Shown here: in pieces, positions 27,135 to 35,571 of the stretch
Position numbering within the stretch: position 1 is the stretch's first letter
Layout of the letters: each line of letters starts with the position of its first letter
Origin: Arthrobacter woluwensis
GTDB lineage: Bacteria > Actinomycetota > Actinomycetes > Actinomycetales > Micrococcaceae
Direction of reading: 5' to 3'
NCBI RefSeq assembly: GCF_900105345.1
Contig: NZ_FNSN01000003.1
Coordinates: forward strand, 2,046,001 to 2,110,000
DNA: 64,000 nt
Made by a program: the position numbers and the translations under genes
The notes under the pieces: model-generated
What the model was told of the DNA's origin: nothing
Seen by the model: only the letters and a program-made list of their open reading frames with translations
Database searches by the model: none

Positions 27135-28415
27135 ATGGATGTCATGGACGAACAGAGCAGCACGGGACGGGGCCATGGTTTCTTCAGGATCGCGGGACTG
27201 GGTGTCGCGTCGGCCCTGGCGGCGACGGCGTTGCTGGGGGCCGGGAGCTCGGCCCTGGCCGCCTACTTCGCCCGCCGCATCATCACCCCGGACCGGGTGA
27301 AGAGCCAGGGGGAGGAACTGCTCGCCGTCGTGCAGGGCGATCACGGCCCCGAGGCGATCTTCCGCGCCACGGCGGAGAACACCGGGGACGGGGTGTACAG
27401 CTTCCACTTCGACGGCGACGCCGGGCTGGCCAGGATCGGCCGCATCACCTCCTACTCGCCCCTGGAAGGCACGGTGCAGCGCGAGATCGAGGAGATCTAT
27501 TCGGGGAGCCTGGACCGGGTGCGGTGGGGCCGCTGGGGCGGGGCGACCTACCCGGATCCGTCCGCCCTCGGGATCGACTTCGAGGAGGTCCTGCTCCGGG
27601 ACGAGATCGGCGATTTCCCCGCCTGGCTGGTCCCGGCGCCGCAGGACGCCTCCGGCGCGGCCCACCGCAAGCATGCCGCGCCGGGTGGTCAGAACGTCTG
27701 GGCGATCATGGTGCACGGTCGCGGCGCGACGCGGATGGAGGGCCTGCGGGCCTTGCCCGTGGTCCAGGAGCTCGGGCTGACGAGCCTGCTCATCTCCTAC
27801 CGCAACGACGGCGAGGCCCCTCCGGCGGATGCGGGGCGCTACGGCCTGGGGTCCACCGAGTGGCGCGAAGTCGAGGCCGCGATCGCGTACGCCCTGGACC
27901 ACGGCGCGACGGACGTGGTGCTGTTCGGCTGGTCGATGGGCGGAGCGGTCTCCCTGCAGGCCGCGGATCAGGCCCGCAATCGGCACGCCATCAGGGCATT
28001 GGTCCTGGACGCTCCAGTGATCGACTGGGTGGACGTTCTCGCCTTCCAGGCGCGGCTCAACCGCATCCCCGCTGAAGTGGGGCGCTACGGGCAGTTCATG
28101 CTGTCCCATCCTCTGGGCCGGCGGCTGACCGGGCTGTCGGCGCCGGTGGACCTGAAGTCCATGGACTGGGTGACCCGCTCGATCGAGCTGCGGACCCCCA
28201 CCCTCATCCTGCACAGCGTGGACGACGACTTCGTCCCCTATGGGCCGTCGGAGAAGCTCGCCGCGAAGAACCCCGAGATGGTGACGTTCGTGCCGTTCCA
28301 GAAGGCACGGCACACGCGGGAGTGGAACGTGGACCGGGAGCGCTGGGAAGCGACCGTCCGAGAGTGGCTCGGTGCCCAGCTGGAGGAGCGGAAGGGACCG
28401 GCGGCGGCGGTCTGA
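27135..28415 (+). CDS. Membrane-anchored alpha/beta hydrolase
   Basis: 426-residue protein. An N-terminal hydrophobic segment (about 17-42, FFRIAGLGVASALAATALLG then AGSSALAAYF) probably anchors it in the membrane. An unusual domain of about 150 residues precedes the alpha/beta-hydrolase fold. The nucleophile elbow GWSMGG has Ser at about 267; the later acid is in HSVDDDF and the His in KARHTREWN. Possible activities are esterase, lipase or peptidase; substrate unknown. Start ambiguous: ATG 27135 or ATG 27144, the latter 7 bases after CAGAAT. It shares a very short promoter region with the divergent hypothetical gene. Confidence 0.85.
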   Translation: MDVMDEQSSTGRGHGFFRIAGLGVASALAATALLGAGSSALAAYFARRIITPDRVKSQGEELLAVVQGDHGPEAIFRATAENTGDGVYSFHFDGDAGLARIGRITSYSPLEGTVQREIEEIYSGSLDRVRWGRWGGATYPDPSALGIDFEEVLLRDEIGDFPAWLVPAPQDASGAAHRKHAAPGGQNVWAIMVHGRGATRMEGLRALPVVQELGLTSLLISYRNDGEAPPADAGRYGLGSTEWREVEAAIAYALDHGATDVVLFGWSMGGAVSLQAADQARNRHAIRALVLDAPVIDWVDVLAFQARLNRIPAEVGRYGQFMLSHPLGRRLTGLSAPVDLKSMDWVTRSIELRTPTLILHSVDDDFVPYGPSEKLAAKNPEMVTFVPFQKARHTREWNVDRERWEATVREWLGAQLEERKGPAAAV

Positions 28416-28445
28416 GGCCGTGCCGGGAAGGCGCCGGCCGTCCGC

Positions 28446-28934
28446 TCAGGCGCGGATCGTGGCGCGCACGGCGCCGGTGAGGCGGCTCAGGTCCTCCGGC
28501 GACAGCTCGACGTCGAGACCTCGGCGCCCTCCGGAGACGAGGATCGTGGCGTGCTCGAAGGCCGAGTCGTCCAGCACGGTGGGTGACGGCGAACGCTGAC
28601 CCAGCGGGGAGATCCCGCCGAGAACGTACCCTGTCCGGCGCTGGGCCGCGGCCGGGTCGGCCATGGACGCCTTCTTCTGGCCGAACGCCGCGGCAACGGC
28701 CTTGAGGTCGAGCGTTCCGCTCACGGGCACGACGCCCACGGCCATGCCGTCCGCGAGCTGGACCATGAGGGTCTTGAAGACCTGTTCGGGGGCGAAGCCG
28801 AGCGCCTCGGCCGCCTCGAGCCCGAAGTTGGTGTTCCGCGGGTCGTGGTCATACAGGTGCAGCGTGAACGGGACCCCGGCCGCCTCGAGTGCGAGGGTGG
28901 CCGGGGTCCCGGTGCTGTGCTTCTTGCCGGCCAT
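28446..28934 (-). CDS. YbaK/EbsC-type Cys-tRNA(Pro) deacylase
   Basis: 162-residue single-domain editing protein (MAGKKHSTGTPATLALEAAGVPF...). It matches the YbaK family, which hydrolyses mischarged Cys-tRNA(Pro) in trans. Visible motifs are FKTLMVQLADG with the conserved Lys, VPVSGTLDLKAVAAAFGQKKASMADP, and GYVLGGISPLGQRS. Seven bases beyond its start lies the SufE stop, so it may be co-transcribed with the sulfurtransferase-SufE genes, though its function is separate. Confidence 0.9.
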   Translation of the reverse strand: MAGKKHSTGTPATLALEAAGVPFTLHLYDHDPRNTNFGLEAAEALGFAPEQVFKTLMVQLADGMAVGVVPVSGTLDLKAVAAAFGQKKASMADPAAAQRRTGYVLGGISPLGQRSPSPTVLDDSAFEHATILVSGGRRGLDVELSPEDLSRLTGAVRATIRA

Positions 28935-28940
28935 GCCGGA

Positions 28941-29435
28941 TCAGGACGGCGCGACGGCGGTGGACTGGGCCACGTACGCCGTCACCTTGCGTTTGATCCT
29001 TCCGAGCATGGCTGTCATGCCGCGCATCCTGAGCGGGGACACCGCGCGGGTCAGGCCCAGGAGCTCCGGCATGTCATCCGGAACCGCCAGGATCTCGGCC
29101 GCGCTCAGGCCGTTCAGACCCTCATGGAGCACTCCCGCGAAACCGCGCGTGGTGGGCGCCTCCGCCGGCGCCTGGAAGAACAGCTCGATCAGGGCGTCCG
29201 CGCCGCGGCCTTCCGCCTCGATGGTGAGGAAGAGGGGCGACTGGCACTCCACCACCTGTTCCAGAAGCTCCGGGTGATCCTTGAGCCGCGCGGGAAGCTC
29301 CGGCAGGCCCCGGGAGAAGTCCAGGAGCAGCTGAAGGCGGTCCCGCTCCTCAAGAGCCTGGAACTCCTCGACGATCTCGGCCAGTGCGGATGGAAGTGCT
29401 GCCGGACGCTGGGTGGAGGGTGACTTACTGCTCAT
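28941..29435 (-). CDS. SufE family sulfur acceptor protein
   Basis: 164-residue SufE-like protein. The sulfur-accepting cysteine is in EQVVECQSPLFL, in the family-typical position. The helical C-terminal part (APAEAPTTRGFAGVLHEGLNGLSAAEILAVPDD) is diagnostic. SufE normally takes persulfide sulfur from a cysteine desulfurase for Fe-S assembly. Here it is 22 bases downstream of a thiosulfate sulfurtransferase gene, so the rhodanese may be its sulfur source. The start is placed at ATG 29435, 8 bases after TAGGAT on the minus strand; ATG 29441 is an alternative. Confidence 0.9.
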   Translation of the reverse strand: MSSKSPSTQRPAALPSALAEIVEEFQALEERDRLQLLLDFSRGLPELPARLKDHPELLEQVVECQSPLFLTIEAEGRGADALIELFFQAPAEAPTTRGFAGVLHEGLNGLSAAEILAVPDDMPELLGLTRAVSPLRMRGMTAMLGRIKRKVTAYVAQSTAVAPS

Positions 29436-29457
29436 GGGCATCAATCCTACGCCTGGC

Positions 29458-30375
29458 TCAGAATCCGGCCGGAACCTCGCCGCGCTCGGAGCCCTTCACG
29501 ATCGGGACACGCACGGCGTTGCCCCATTCGGTCCAGGAGCCGTCGTAGTTGCGGACGTTCTCGAAGCCCAGCAGGTACTTCAGGGCGAACCAGGTGTGGC
29601 TGGACCGCTCACCGATGCGGCAGTAGGCGATGACCTCGTCGCCCGGGGTGAGTCCGGCTTCGCCGCCGTAGATGGCGTCCAGTTCCTCCCGCGAACGGAA
29701 GCTGCCGTCCTCGGCGGCCGCACGGGCCCACGGGACGGAAGCCGCGGTGGGGATGTGGCCGCCACGGAGCGCGCCTTCCTCCGGGTAGGCCGGCATGTGG
29801 GTCCGGGCGCCGCTGTATTCCTCGGGGGAGCGGACGTCGATGAGCGGTTTGCCGAGGTGGGCCAGCACGTCCTCCTTGAAGGCGCGGATGGGCTGGTCGT
29901 CACGCTCGACGACGGGGTAGTCACCGGCGGCGGGAGCGGGCACGTCGGTGACGAGCTCGCGGCCCTCGGCGATCCACTTATCGCGGCCGCCGTCCAGGAG
30001 GCGGACATCCTCGTGACCGAACAGGGTGAAGACCCAGAGGGCGTAGGCGGCCCACCAGTTCGACTTGTCACCGTAGATGACGACGGTGGAGTCGCGGGAG
30101 ATGCCCTTGGAGGCGGCGAGCTCGGCGAAGGCGGCGCCGTCGACGTAGTCGCGGGTCACTTCGTCATTGAGGTCCGTGTGCCAGTCGATCTTCACGGCGC
30201 CGGGGATGTGGCCGGTCTCGTACAGCAGGACGTCCTCGTCCGACTCGACCACCACGAGGCGGCCGTCCGCGACGGCGCCGGAGGCGATCTGCTCGGCGAG
30301 CCAGTCCGTGGACACCAGGCGCTCCGGGTGTGCGTAGCTGGCGAACTTGTCGTTCTCTTCAGGGGCGATGCTCAT
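29458..30375 (-). CDS. Thiosulfate sulfurtransferase (tandem rhodanese)
   Basis: 305-residue protein with two rhodanese domains (about 20-145 and 165-295). The catalytic cysteine is in the second domain, [16 protein letters not shown], the loop typical of thiosulfate:cyanide sulfurtransferases. CRIGERS is distinct from the CGSGVTA loop of mercaptopyruvate enzymes. The first domain is inactive, as usual. It moves sulfane sulfur from thiosulfate to a thiophilic acceptor. SufE follows after 22 bases. An 11-base palindrome GTTGA-G-TCAAC lies at 30437-30447 in its upstream region. Minus-strand AAAG/AGG sites are weak. Confidence 0.92.
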   Translation of the reverse strand: MSIAPEENDKFASYAHPERLVSTDWLAEQIASGAVADGRLVVVESDEDVLLYETGHIPGAVKIDWHTDLNDEVTRDYVDGAAFAELAASKGISRDSTVVIYGDKSNWWAAYALWVFTLFGHEDVRLLDGGRDKWIAEGRELVTDVPAPAAGDYPVVERDDQPIRAFKEDVLAHLGKPLIDVRSPEEYSGARTHMPAYPEEGALRGGHIPTAASVPWARAAAEDGSFRSREELDAIYGGEAGLTPGDEVIAYCRIGERSSHTWFALKYLLGFENVRNYDGSWTEWGNAVRVPIVKGSERGEVPAGF

Positions 30376-30620
30376 GGGTCAGCCTGGCTTTCTTCGGGGA
30401 CGGGATCGGCTCGTGCCCCGGGGACGGGACCGTGCCGTTGAGTCAACCTTAACCACGCCGGCTCCCCAGGGAAGGTGAGAGTTCACATGGGGCAACACTG
30501 CGCCGTCGTCGATATTCCCGGGCTGTGAGAAGGACCGCCCCCGGCCGGGGGCCAACGCCCGGTATCCTGGGCACTGCGGTTCAGTCGCCCGGGCTGCCGT
30601 GCCTTGGAGGAATGGAACCC

Positions 30621-31661
30621 TTGCAGATCGAACAGCTTTCCACCCGGACTCCTGCCGTCTCAGCCGATGAGATCCTGGCGGGGTTCGCTCCCACCTACCG
30701 TTTCGGGGAGGTGTCCTTCGACAGTTACCGTCCCGATCCTGCGCACCCGAGCCAGGCCGCCGCGGTGAAGGCCCTGCGGGAGTTCGCGGCCGGCGTGGGC
30801 ACGTCCTCCTCGGGAGGGCTGTTCGGAAAGCTCTTCGGCAAGAAGAAGGACGCGGGCCGGGCCGGCATCTACCTCGACGGCGGATTCGGTGTGGGCAAGA
30901 CCCACCTGCTCGCCTCTCTCTGGCACGCCGTCCCGGGGCCGAAGGCCTTCGGCACCTTCGTGGAGTACACCAATCTGGTGGGCGCGCTCTCCTTCCGGAA
31001 GACCGTGGAAGCGCTCAGCACCTACAAGCTCGTGTGCATCGATGAGTTCGAGCTGGACGATCCGGGCGACACGGTCCTGATGTCGCGCCTCATGCGCGAA
31101 CTGGCCGACGCCGGCGTGAAGCTCGCGGCCACCTCCAACACCCTGCCGGGCTCGCTGGGGGAGGGGCGCTTCGCCGCCGTCGACTTCCAGCGCGAGATCC
31201 AGGTGCTCGCCGATCAGTTCGACGTGATCCGCGTGGACGGCGAGGACTTCCGTCACCGCGGCCTGCCGGCGGCGCCCCAGCCGGTGCGTGCCGATGAGCT
31301 GAACTCCCGGATGAAGGCCGAGTTCGAGGGCAAGACGGTGGCGGTGGACGATTTCCCGAGCCTGATCTCGCACCTGGCCGGTGTGCACCCGAGCCGTTAC
31401 CGTGCTCTGCTCGACGGCGTGGAGGCAGTGGTCTGGAAGGGCGTCACCCCGGTGACGGAGCAGGCCGTCGCACTGCGCTTCGTGGTGCTGGCGGACCGTC
31501 TCTACGACAAGGACGTGCCGATCCTCGCCAGTGGAGTCTCCTTCGATCAGCTCTTCACCCCGGAGATGATGGCCGGCGGATACCAGAAGAAATACTTCCG
31601 CGCGGTGTCCCGTCTGACGGCCCTGGCGCGCGAGGCGCAGCAGCACGAACCCGCGGTCTGA
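30621..31661 (+). CDS. zapE: Cell division protein ZapE (AFG1-like ATPase)
   Basis: 346-residue AAA-like ATPase of the ZapE/AFG1 family. Walker A is GGFGVGKTHL (about 87-96) and Walker B is KLVCIDEFELDD, with sensor AATSNTLP. In proteobacteria ZapE acts at the constricting Z ring; AFG1 relatives assist mitochondrial proteolysis. An actinobacterial insertion, GLFGKLFGKKKDAG, lies at about 68-81. TTG at 30621 is chosen because GGAGG ends 10 bases before it. The in-frame ATG at 30612 is only one base after the same GGAGG. A TATCCT -10 lies near 30561. Confidence 0.92.
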   Translation: MQIEQLSTRTPAVSADEILAGFAPTYRFGEVSFDSYRPDPAHPSQAAAVKALREFAAGVGTSSSGGLFGKLFGKKKDAGRAGIYLDGGFGVGKTHLLASLWHAVPGPKAFGTFVEYTNLVGALSFRKTVEALSTYKLVCIDEFELDDPGDTVLMSRLMRELADAGVKLAATSNTLPGSLGEGRFAAVDFQREIQVLADQFDVIRVDGEDFRHRGLPAAPQPVRADELNSRMKAEFEGKTVAVDDFPSLISHLAGVHPSRYRALLDGVEAVVWKGVTPVTEQAVALRFVVLADRLYDKDVPILASGVSFDQLFTPEMMAGGYQKKYFRAVSRLTALAREAQQHEPAV

Positions 31662-31718
31662 GGGCGCACGCGGCCGCCCGTCGTCGCCGTCGTCCGGAAG
31701 GCATCCTTAAATGCCAAA

Positions 31719-31750
31719 GCGCCGGTGCTGCCTCTCGGCAGTACCGGCGC
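31719..31750. terminator. Hairpin between zapE and the MT0933-type gene
   Basis: 14-bp stem with one mismatch (31719-31732 with 31737-31750), loop TCTC, between convergent genes. Confidence 0.7.
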
Positions 31751-31789
31751 CTCGCTTGACAAATGCTTTGGGCGCCTCAGGCTTCTGGC

Positions 31790-31987
31790 CTAGGCGTTGT
31801 CCTTGCCTTCGAGGTTGTCCACGAAGTTGGAAGCGCCATCCTGGACTGCGTCCACCTGGCCAGCGAACTTGCCACCGGTTTTCTCATCGATAAAGTCGCC
31901 GACCTTCTCGATGCCATCCTTGATGGCCTGCTCGTTGCCCTGGACCAGATCCTGGGCCTTGCCCTTCAGATCGTCAAAGACAGACAC
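31790..31987 (-). CDS. MT0933/Rv0909-type small antitoxin-like protein
   Basis: 65-residue protein (MSVFDDLKGKAQDLVQGNEQ...), helical and amphipathic, matching the MT0933-like antitoxin family. Many members stand alone, as here: no toxin gene is visible on either side, so an antitoxin role is unproven and a stress-protein role is equally possible. GTG at 31987 is chosen over GTG 31993 because AAAGGAGG sits 5 bases before it but overlaps the other. The gene precedes the tRNA cluster. Confidence 0.75.
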   Translation of the reverse strand: MSVFDDLKGKAQDLVQGNEQAIKDGIEKVGDFIDEKTGGKFAGQVDAVQDGASNFVDNLEGKDNA

Positions 31988-32128
31988 AGGCACCTCCTTT
32001 CCGTTGGCGGGGCCAGACGCCCCGTTCGATCAACGAGCATAGTGGAAAGAGGGGAAAAGAAAAAGACCACCCGAAGGTGGTCTTTCAGATCTTCATCCTG
32101 ACCGCGAACGGTCCGAAAGAGAAAGTGG

Positions 32129-32201
<73 letters not shown>

Positions 32202-32221
32202 GTGGAACACTTGCGTGTCCG

Positions 32222-32293
32222 TGGGCGATACTGGGATCGAACCAGTGACCTCTTCCGTGTCAGGGAAGCGCGCTACCGCTGCGCCAATCGCCC
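32222..32293 (-). tRNA. tRNA-Val (GAC)
   Basis: 72 bases. Acceptor GGGCGAT/ATCGCCC, anticodon loop CTGACAC with GAC, T-arm GGTTCGATCC. Confidence 0.95.
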
Positions 32294-32329
32294 GGGGTGC
32301 CGGGTTGCAGTCTGTTTGACCACACTGCG

Positions 32330-32402
<73 letters not shown>

Positions 32403-32422
32403 GTGGAACACTTGCGTGTCCG

Positions 32423-32494
32423 TGGGCGATACTGGGATCGAACCAGTGACCTCTTCCGTGTCAGGGAAGCGCGCTACCGCTGCGCCAATCGCCC
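32423..32494 (-). tRNA. tRNA-Val (GAC), second copy
   Basis: Identical to the copy at 32222-32293. Confidence 0.95.
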
Positions 32495-32531
32495 CTAGCT
32501 TTCCACCGAAGTGGAACCAGGGTTTTCACCG

Positions 32532-32602
32532 AGGTGGGTACGGGATTCGAACCCGTGTATACGGCTTTGCAGGCCGCTGCCTCGCCTCTCGGCCAACCCA
32601 CC
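32532..32602 (-). tRNA. tRNA-Cys (GCA)
   Basis: 71 bases. Acceptor GGTGGGT/ACCCACC, anticodon loop CTGCAAA (GCA), T-arm GGTTCGAATCC. Part of the minus-strand tRNA run. Confidence 0.95.
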
Positions 32603-32636
32603 GTGCAGAAGATTTCTCTTCAGACAGTGTCCTGCG

Positions 32637-32709
<73 letters not shown>

Positions 32710-32829
32710 AGAAGGTTTTCCGACCCTGTCCCGCTATGGGCTAGGGCCGCTTTCCAACGAAGAAAAACTCTATAGGACGGAGGCCCGTTTGTTCAAATCC
32801 CGCGGCCTTCCGCGCGTCGTGGCGCTCAA

Positions 32830-32859
32830 TTGGCGTTCCGCTCGATGATGGTCTAGAGT
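32830..32859 (+). promoter_or_regulatory. Promoter of tRNA-Val (CAC)
   Basis: -35 TTGGCG (32830-32835), 18-base spacer, -10 TAGAGT (32854-32859), 22 bases before the tRNA. Confidence 0.6.
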
Positions 32860-32881
32860 TTCTAAGCGTTGCAGAACGCAA

Positions 32882-32953
32882 GGGCGATTGGCGCAGTGGT
32901 AGCGCGCTTCGTTCACACCGAAGAGGTCACTGGTTCGAACCCAGTATCGCCCA
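32882..32953 (+). tRNA. tRNA-Val (CAC)
   Basis: 72 bases. Acceptor and T arms are nearly the same as in the Val (GAC) genes on the other strand; the anticodon loop TTCACAC gives CAC for the GTG codon. Confidence 0.95.
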
Positions 32954-32961
32954 CCCTTGCA

Positions 32962-33004
32962 CCCCCGGTTGACCAGCGGAAACGCTGGATCGGCCGGGGG
33001 TTTT
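32962..33004 (+). terminator. Terminator of tRNA-Val (CAC)
   Basis: Outer stem CCCCCGG/CCGGGGG, inner stem CCAGCG/CGCTGG with GAAA tetraloop, then TTTT. This is one of the few classic terminators in the window. Confidence 0.9.
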
Positions 33005-33089
33005 CGCGTCCCCGGGCTCAGAGCCGCCGACGCCGGGGGCGACGCGGAGGGCAGGAAACGATGTCGGCGCGTTATGGGAAAGTGAAGAC

Positions 33090-33932
33090 ATGACCGCACC
33101 AATGCTTGCCCGGGCCACCGATACGGGCCGTATGTATGCGCGCAGCACGCGCGAAGAACCCGTCGTCCCGTCGATCACCACCGTGATCGCGCAGCAGCCC
33201 CACGGTCTGGACGGCTGGTTCGGATACATGGGGGCGAACGCCCTGGCGCAGGACGTCACCCTCCAGTCCGCACTCAACAGCCCGGCGAAGCTCCGTCAGG
33301 CGGTGCAGCGCGCCGCCAATGCGGCCGCCCTGTACCGCGACGCGGCCGCGGAGCGTGGTGACCGCGTCCACAACTACTGTGAGCAGGTGGCGCTGCGGCA
33401 TCTGGACCGGGAGCACGACGTCGACGGCGCGCGGGACCTGCTCGCCCGGCACGGCGAGCAGGCGTTCGCCGACCGCTTCGATGAATGGTGGAAGGCGTAT
33501 GACGTACGCCCGATCGCCCCCGAGATCACGGTCTGGAACCACGAGGTCGGCTATGCGGGCACGCTCGACCTGGTGGCCGAGATCAACGGCCGCACCTGCC
33601 TGATCGACTACAAGACCAAGGGCACCACCCGGGACGGCCAGGTCAAGGCGCTGGATGACAAGGTGGTCATGCAGCTCGTCGCCGGCATGAAGGCGGAGGA
33701 GAGCCTGGTCGATCCCGAACTGGGGGAGTGGGAGGCGTGGCAGCATGGCGGCGGCCCTCTGCTCATCGCGGTGGCGGTGGGAGAGACCGAGGTGCGGCCG
33801 CAGCGGGCCAATCCCGAGGTCCTCAAGCATCACTGGTGGAAGTTCTGCGCCTTGAAGAGGGTGTGGCAGCTCAATCAGGAACTGCTGCAGGAGCGGTCCG
33901 CGCTCCTTCCTCTGTCCCCGCCGCGGGTCTGA
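33090..33932 (+). CDS. PD-(D/E)XK nuclease-like protein
   Basis: 280-residue protein. The segment GYAGTLDLVAEINGRTCLIDYKTKG (about 153-178) fits the PD-(D/E)XK pattern, with Asp in GTLDLV and D-x-K in IDYKTK, and an upstream Glu in IAPEITVWN. This is found in RecB-like and phage-type exonucleases. The N-terminal 60 residues (VPSITTVIAQQPHGLDGWFG) resemble the start of PD-(D/E)XK proteins of the Cas4/YqaJ-like group. Biological role unknown; it stands alone between a tRNA gene and def. ATG at 33090 has only a weak ribosome binding site (GAAAG). Confidence 0.75.
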   Translation: MTAPMLARATDTGRMYARSTREEPVVPSITTVIAQQPHGLDGWFGYMGANALAQDVTLQSALNSPAKLRQAVQRAANAAALYRDAAAERGDRVHNYCEQVALRHLDREHDVDGARDLLARHGEQAFADRFDEWWKAYDVRPIAPEITVWNHEVGYAGTLDLVAEINGRTCLIDYKTKGTTRDGQVKALDDKVVMQLVAGMKAEESLVDPELGEWEAWQHGGGPLLIAVAVGETEVRPQRANPEVLKHHWWKFCALKRVWQLNQELLQERSALLPLSPPRV

Positions 33933-33986
33933 AACGCGACCTGCCGGGATTCCACCGGCGTCCCTCCGGCCCGCGGAGCCGGTCCG

Positions 33987-33992
33987 TAGAAT
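33987..33992 (+). promoter_or_regulatory. -10 element of the def-fmt-rsmB operon
   Basis: TAGAAT 63 bases before the def start. The -35 region is not obvious. Confidence 0.45.
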
Positions 33993-34054
33993 AGACAGCG
34001 CGGCGCACGGCGCCGCAGTGATCCGTCAGCACCTTAATACAGGAGGTCCACTCC

Positions 34055-34654
34055 ATGGCCGTTCTCGGCATCAGGACTCTCGGCGATCCGGTCCTCAGGA
34101 CCCGGGCCGAAGAAGTCACCGACATCTCACCGGCCGTCCATCAGCTGGTGGACGACATGCTGGAGACCATGGAGGACGTGCACGGCGCCGGCCTCGCCGC
34201 GCCCCAGGTGGGCGTGGGCCAGCGCATCTTCACCTTCAACATCGACGGTGTGAAGGGCCACGTCATCAACCCCGTCCTCGTCAACAGCGAGGACCATCAG
34301 CCGGACGAACGCGAAGGGTGCCTCTCGGTGCCCGGCATCTCCGCCCCGGTCCGCCGGTTCCGGCAGACCACGGTCCGCGGGATCGATCGGGACGGCAATC
34401 CGGTGGAGCTGACGGCCGAGGGCATGCTCGCCCGGTGCTTCCAGCACGAGACGGACCACTTGGACGGCATCCTGTTCATCGATCGCCTGTCGGGTGAGGA
34501 ACGGCGTCGAGCCCTCAAGACCCTTCGGAGCGGCGAGTACTCCGCGGCCGAGCGGGCGACGGTGGATCAGCGCGCCGGTTCCGTGGCCTCCGCCTTCAGC
34601 AAGGCGCCGTCGTCGGCGGCGAAGGGCCGTGGCTCCTTCGGGCAGGCGCTGTGA
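34055..34654 (+). CDS. def: Peptide deformylase
   Basis: 199-residue metallo-enzyme that removes the formyl group from the N-terminal Met of new proteins. The three signature motifs are present: GAGLAAPQVG, EGCLSVPG (Cys metal ligand) and QHETDHLDG (two His ligands and catalytic Glu). The C-terminal extension of about 35 residues beyond the family core is low-complexity. ACAGGAGGT lies 7 bases before the ATG. Its stop overlaps the fmt GTG start, so the genes for removal and addition of formyl groups are translationally coupled. Confidence 0.97.
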   Translation: MAVLGIRTLGDPVLRTRAEEVTDISPAVHQLVDDMLETMEDVHGAGLAAPQVGVGQRIFTFNIDGVKGHVINPVLVNSEDHQPDEREGCLSVPGISAPVRRFRQTTVRGIDRDGNPVELTAEGMLARCFQHETDHLDGILFIDRLSGEERRRALKTLRSGEYSAAERATVDQRAGSVASAFSKAPSSAAKGRGSFGQAL

Positions 34655-35571
34655 AGGTCCTGTTCGCCGGAACACCGGCGGTGGCCGTCCCGTCCCTCGA
34701 CCGTCTGCTCGAGGCCGGATTCGAGGTGGTCGGTGTCCTGACCCGTCCCGACGCCCCGCTCGGCCGGAAGCGCGTCCTGACCCCCTCGCCCGTGGCGCAG
34801 CGCGCCGAGGAACTCGGGCTCGAGGTCATCAAGGCCTCCCGCATCACCCCGGAGGTGACGGATGAGATCGTGGCGACCGGCGCGGACGTCGGAGCGATCG
34901 TGGCCTTCGGCGGTCTGGTGCCGCAGTCCGCGCTCGACGCCCTCGAGCACGGCTGGATCAATCTCCACTTCTCTCTGCTGCCCTCCTGGCGCGGCGCGGC
35001 CCCCGTCCAGCATGCCCTCATCAACGGCGACGACGTCCTGGGCGCCTCGACGTTCCAGCTGGAGGCGGGCCTGGACACCGGTCCGGTGTTCGGCACCATG
35101 ACCGAGACGGCACGGCCCGATGACACGAGCGGCGTGGTCCTCGAACGTCTGGCGGTGAGCGGTGCTGTCCTGCTCGCCCAGACGCTGTCGGCGATCGCCG
35201 CGGGCCGCGCGGAGGCCCGGCCTCAGGAAGGAACGCCGACGCTCGCCCCCAAACTCTCGCTGGAGGACGGCCGCCTCGACTGGTCCCAGCCGGCTCTGTC
35301 CTTGCACCGCCGCGCCCGGGGCGTCACTCCGGAACCCGGCGCATGGACCGAACTCGACGGCCAGCGCTTCAAGATCGGGTCCCTCGCGCTCCGGCCCGAC
35401 GTCCGGGATCTGGCGCCGGGCACTCTGCGGCTCGTGGGGAAGTCCGTGGTGGTCGGCACCGGCAGTCACGGCCTGGAACTGCTCGAGGTGCAGCCCAGTG
35501 GCAAACGCATGATGTCAGCACGCGACTGGGCCCGTGGTCTGGCCGCCCTGGAGAAAGTGACCTTCGCATGA
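34651..35571 (+). CDS. fmt: Methionyl-tRNA formyltransferase
   Basis: 306-residue enzyme that transfers formyl from 10-formyl-THF to initiator Met-tRNA. N-terminal formyltransferase domain with VLFAGTPAVAVPSLDRLL, GGLVPQSALDAL and the catalytic INLHFSLLPSWRGAAPVQHALING (Asn, His and later Asp in GLDTGPVF). C-terminal tRNA-binding domain from about 205. The GTG start overlaps def by 4 bases, and the stop overlaps the rsmB ATG by 4 bases. Confidence 0.97.
   Translation: MKVLFAGTPAVAVPSLDRLLEAGFEVVGVLTRPDAPLGRKRVLTPSPVAQRAEELGLEVIKASRITPEVTDEIVATGADVGAIVAFGGLVPQSALDALEHGWINLHFSLLPSWRGAAPVQHALINGDDVLGASTFQLEAGLDTGPVFGTMTETARPDDTSGVVLERLAVSGAVLLAQTLSAIAAGRAEARPQEGTPTLAPKLSLEDGRLDWSQPALSLHRRARGVTPEPGAWTELDGQRFKIGSLALRPDVRDLAPGTLRLVGKSVVVGTGSHGLELLEVQPSGKRMMSARDWARGLAALEKVTFA

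Noticed and set aside
31790-31987. Toxin-antitoxin module
   Set aside because: Only the antitoxin-like protein is present; flanking genes are zapE and tRNAs, with no toxin candidate.
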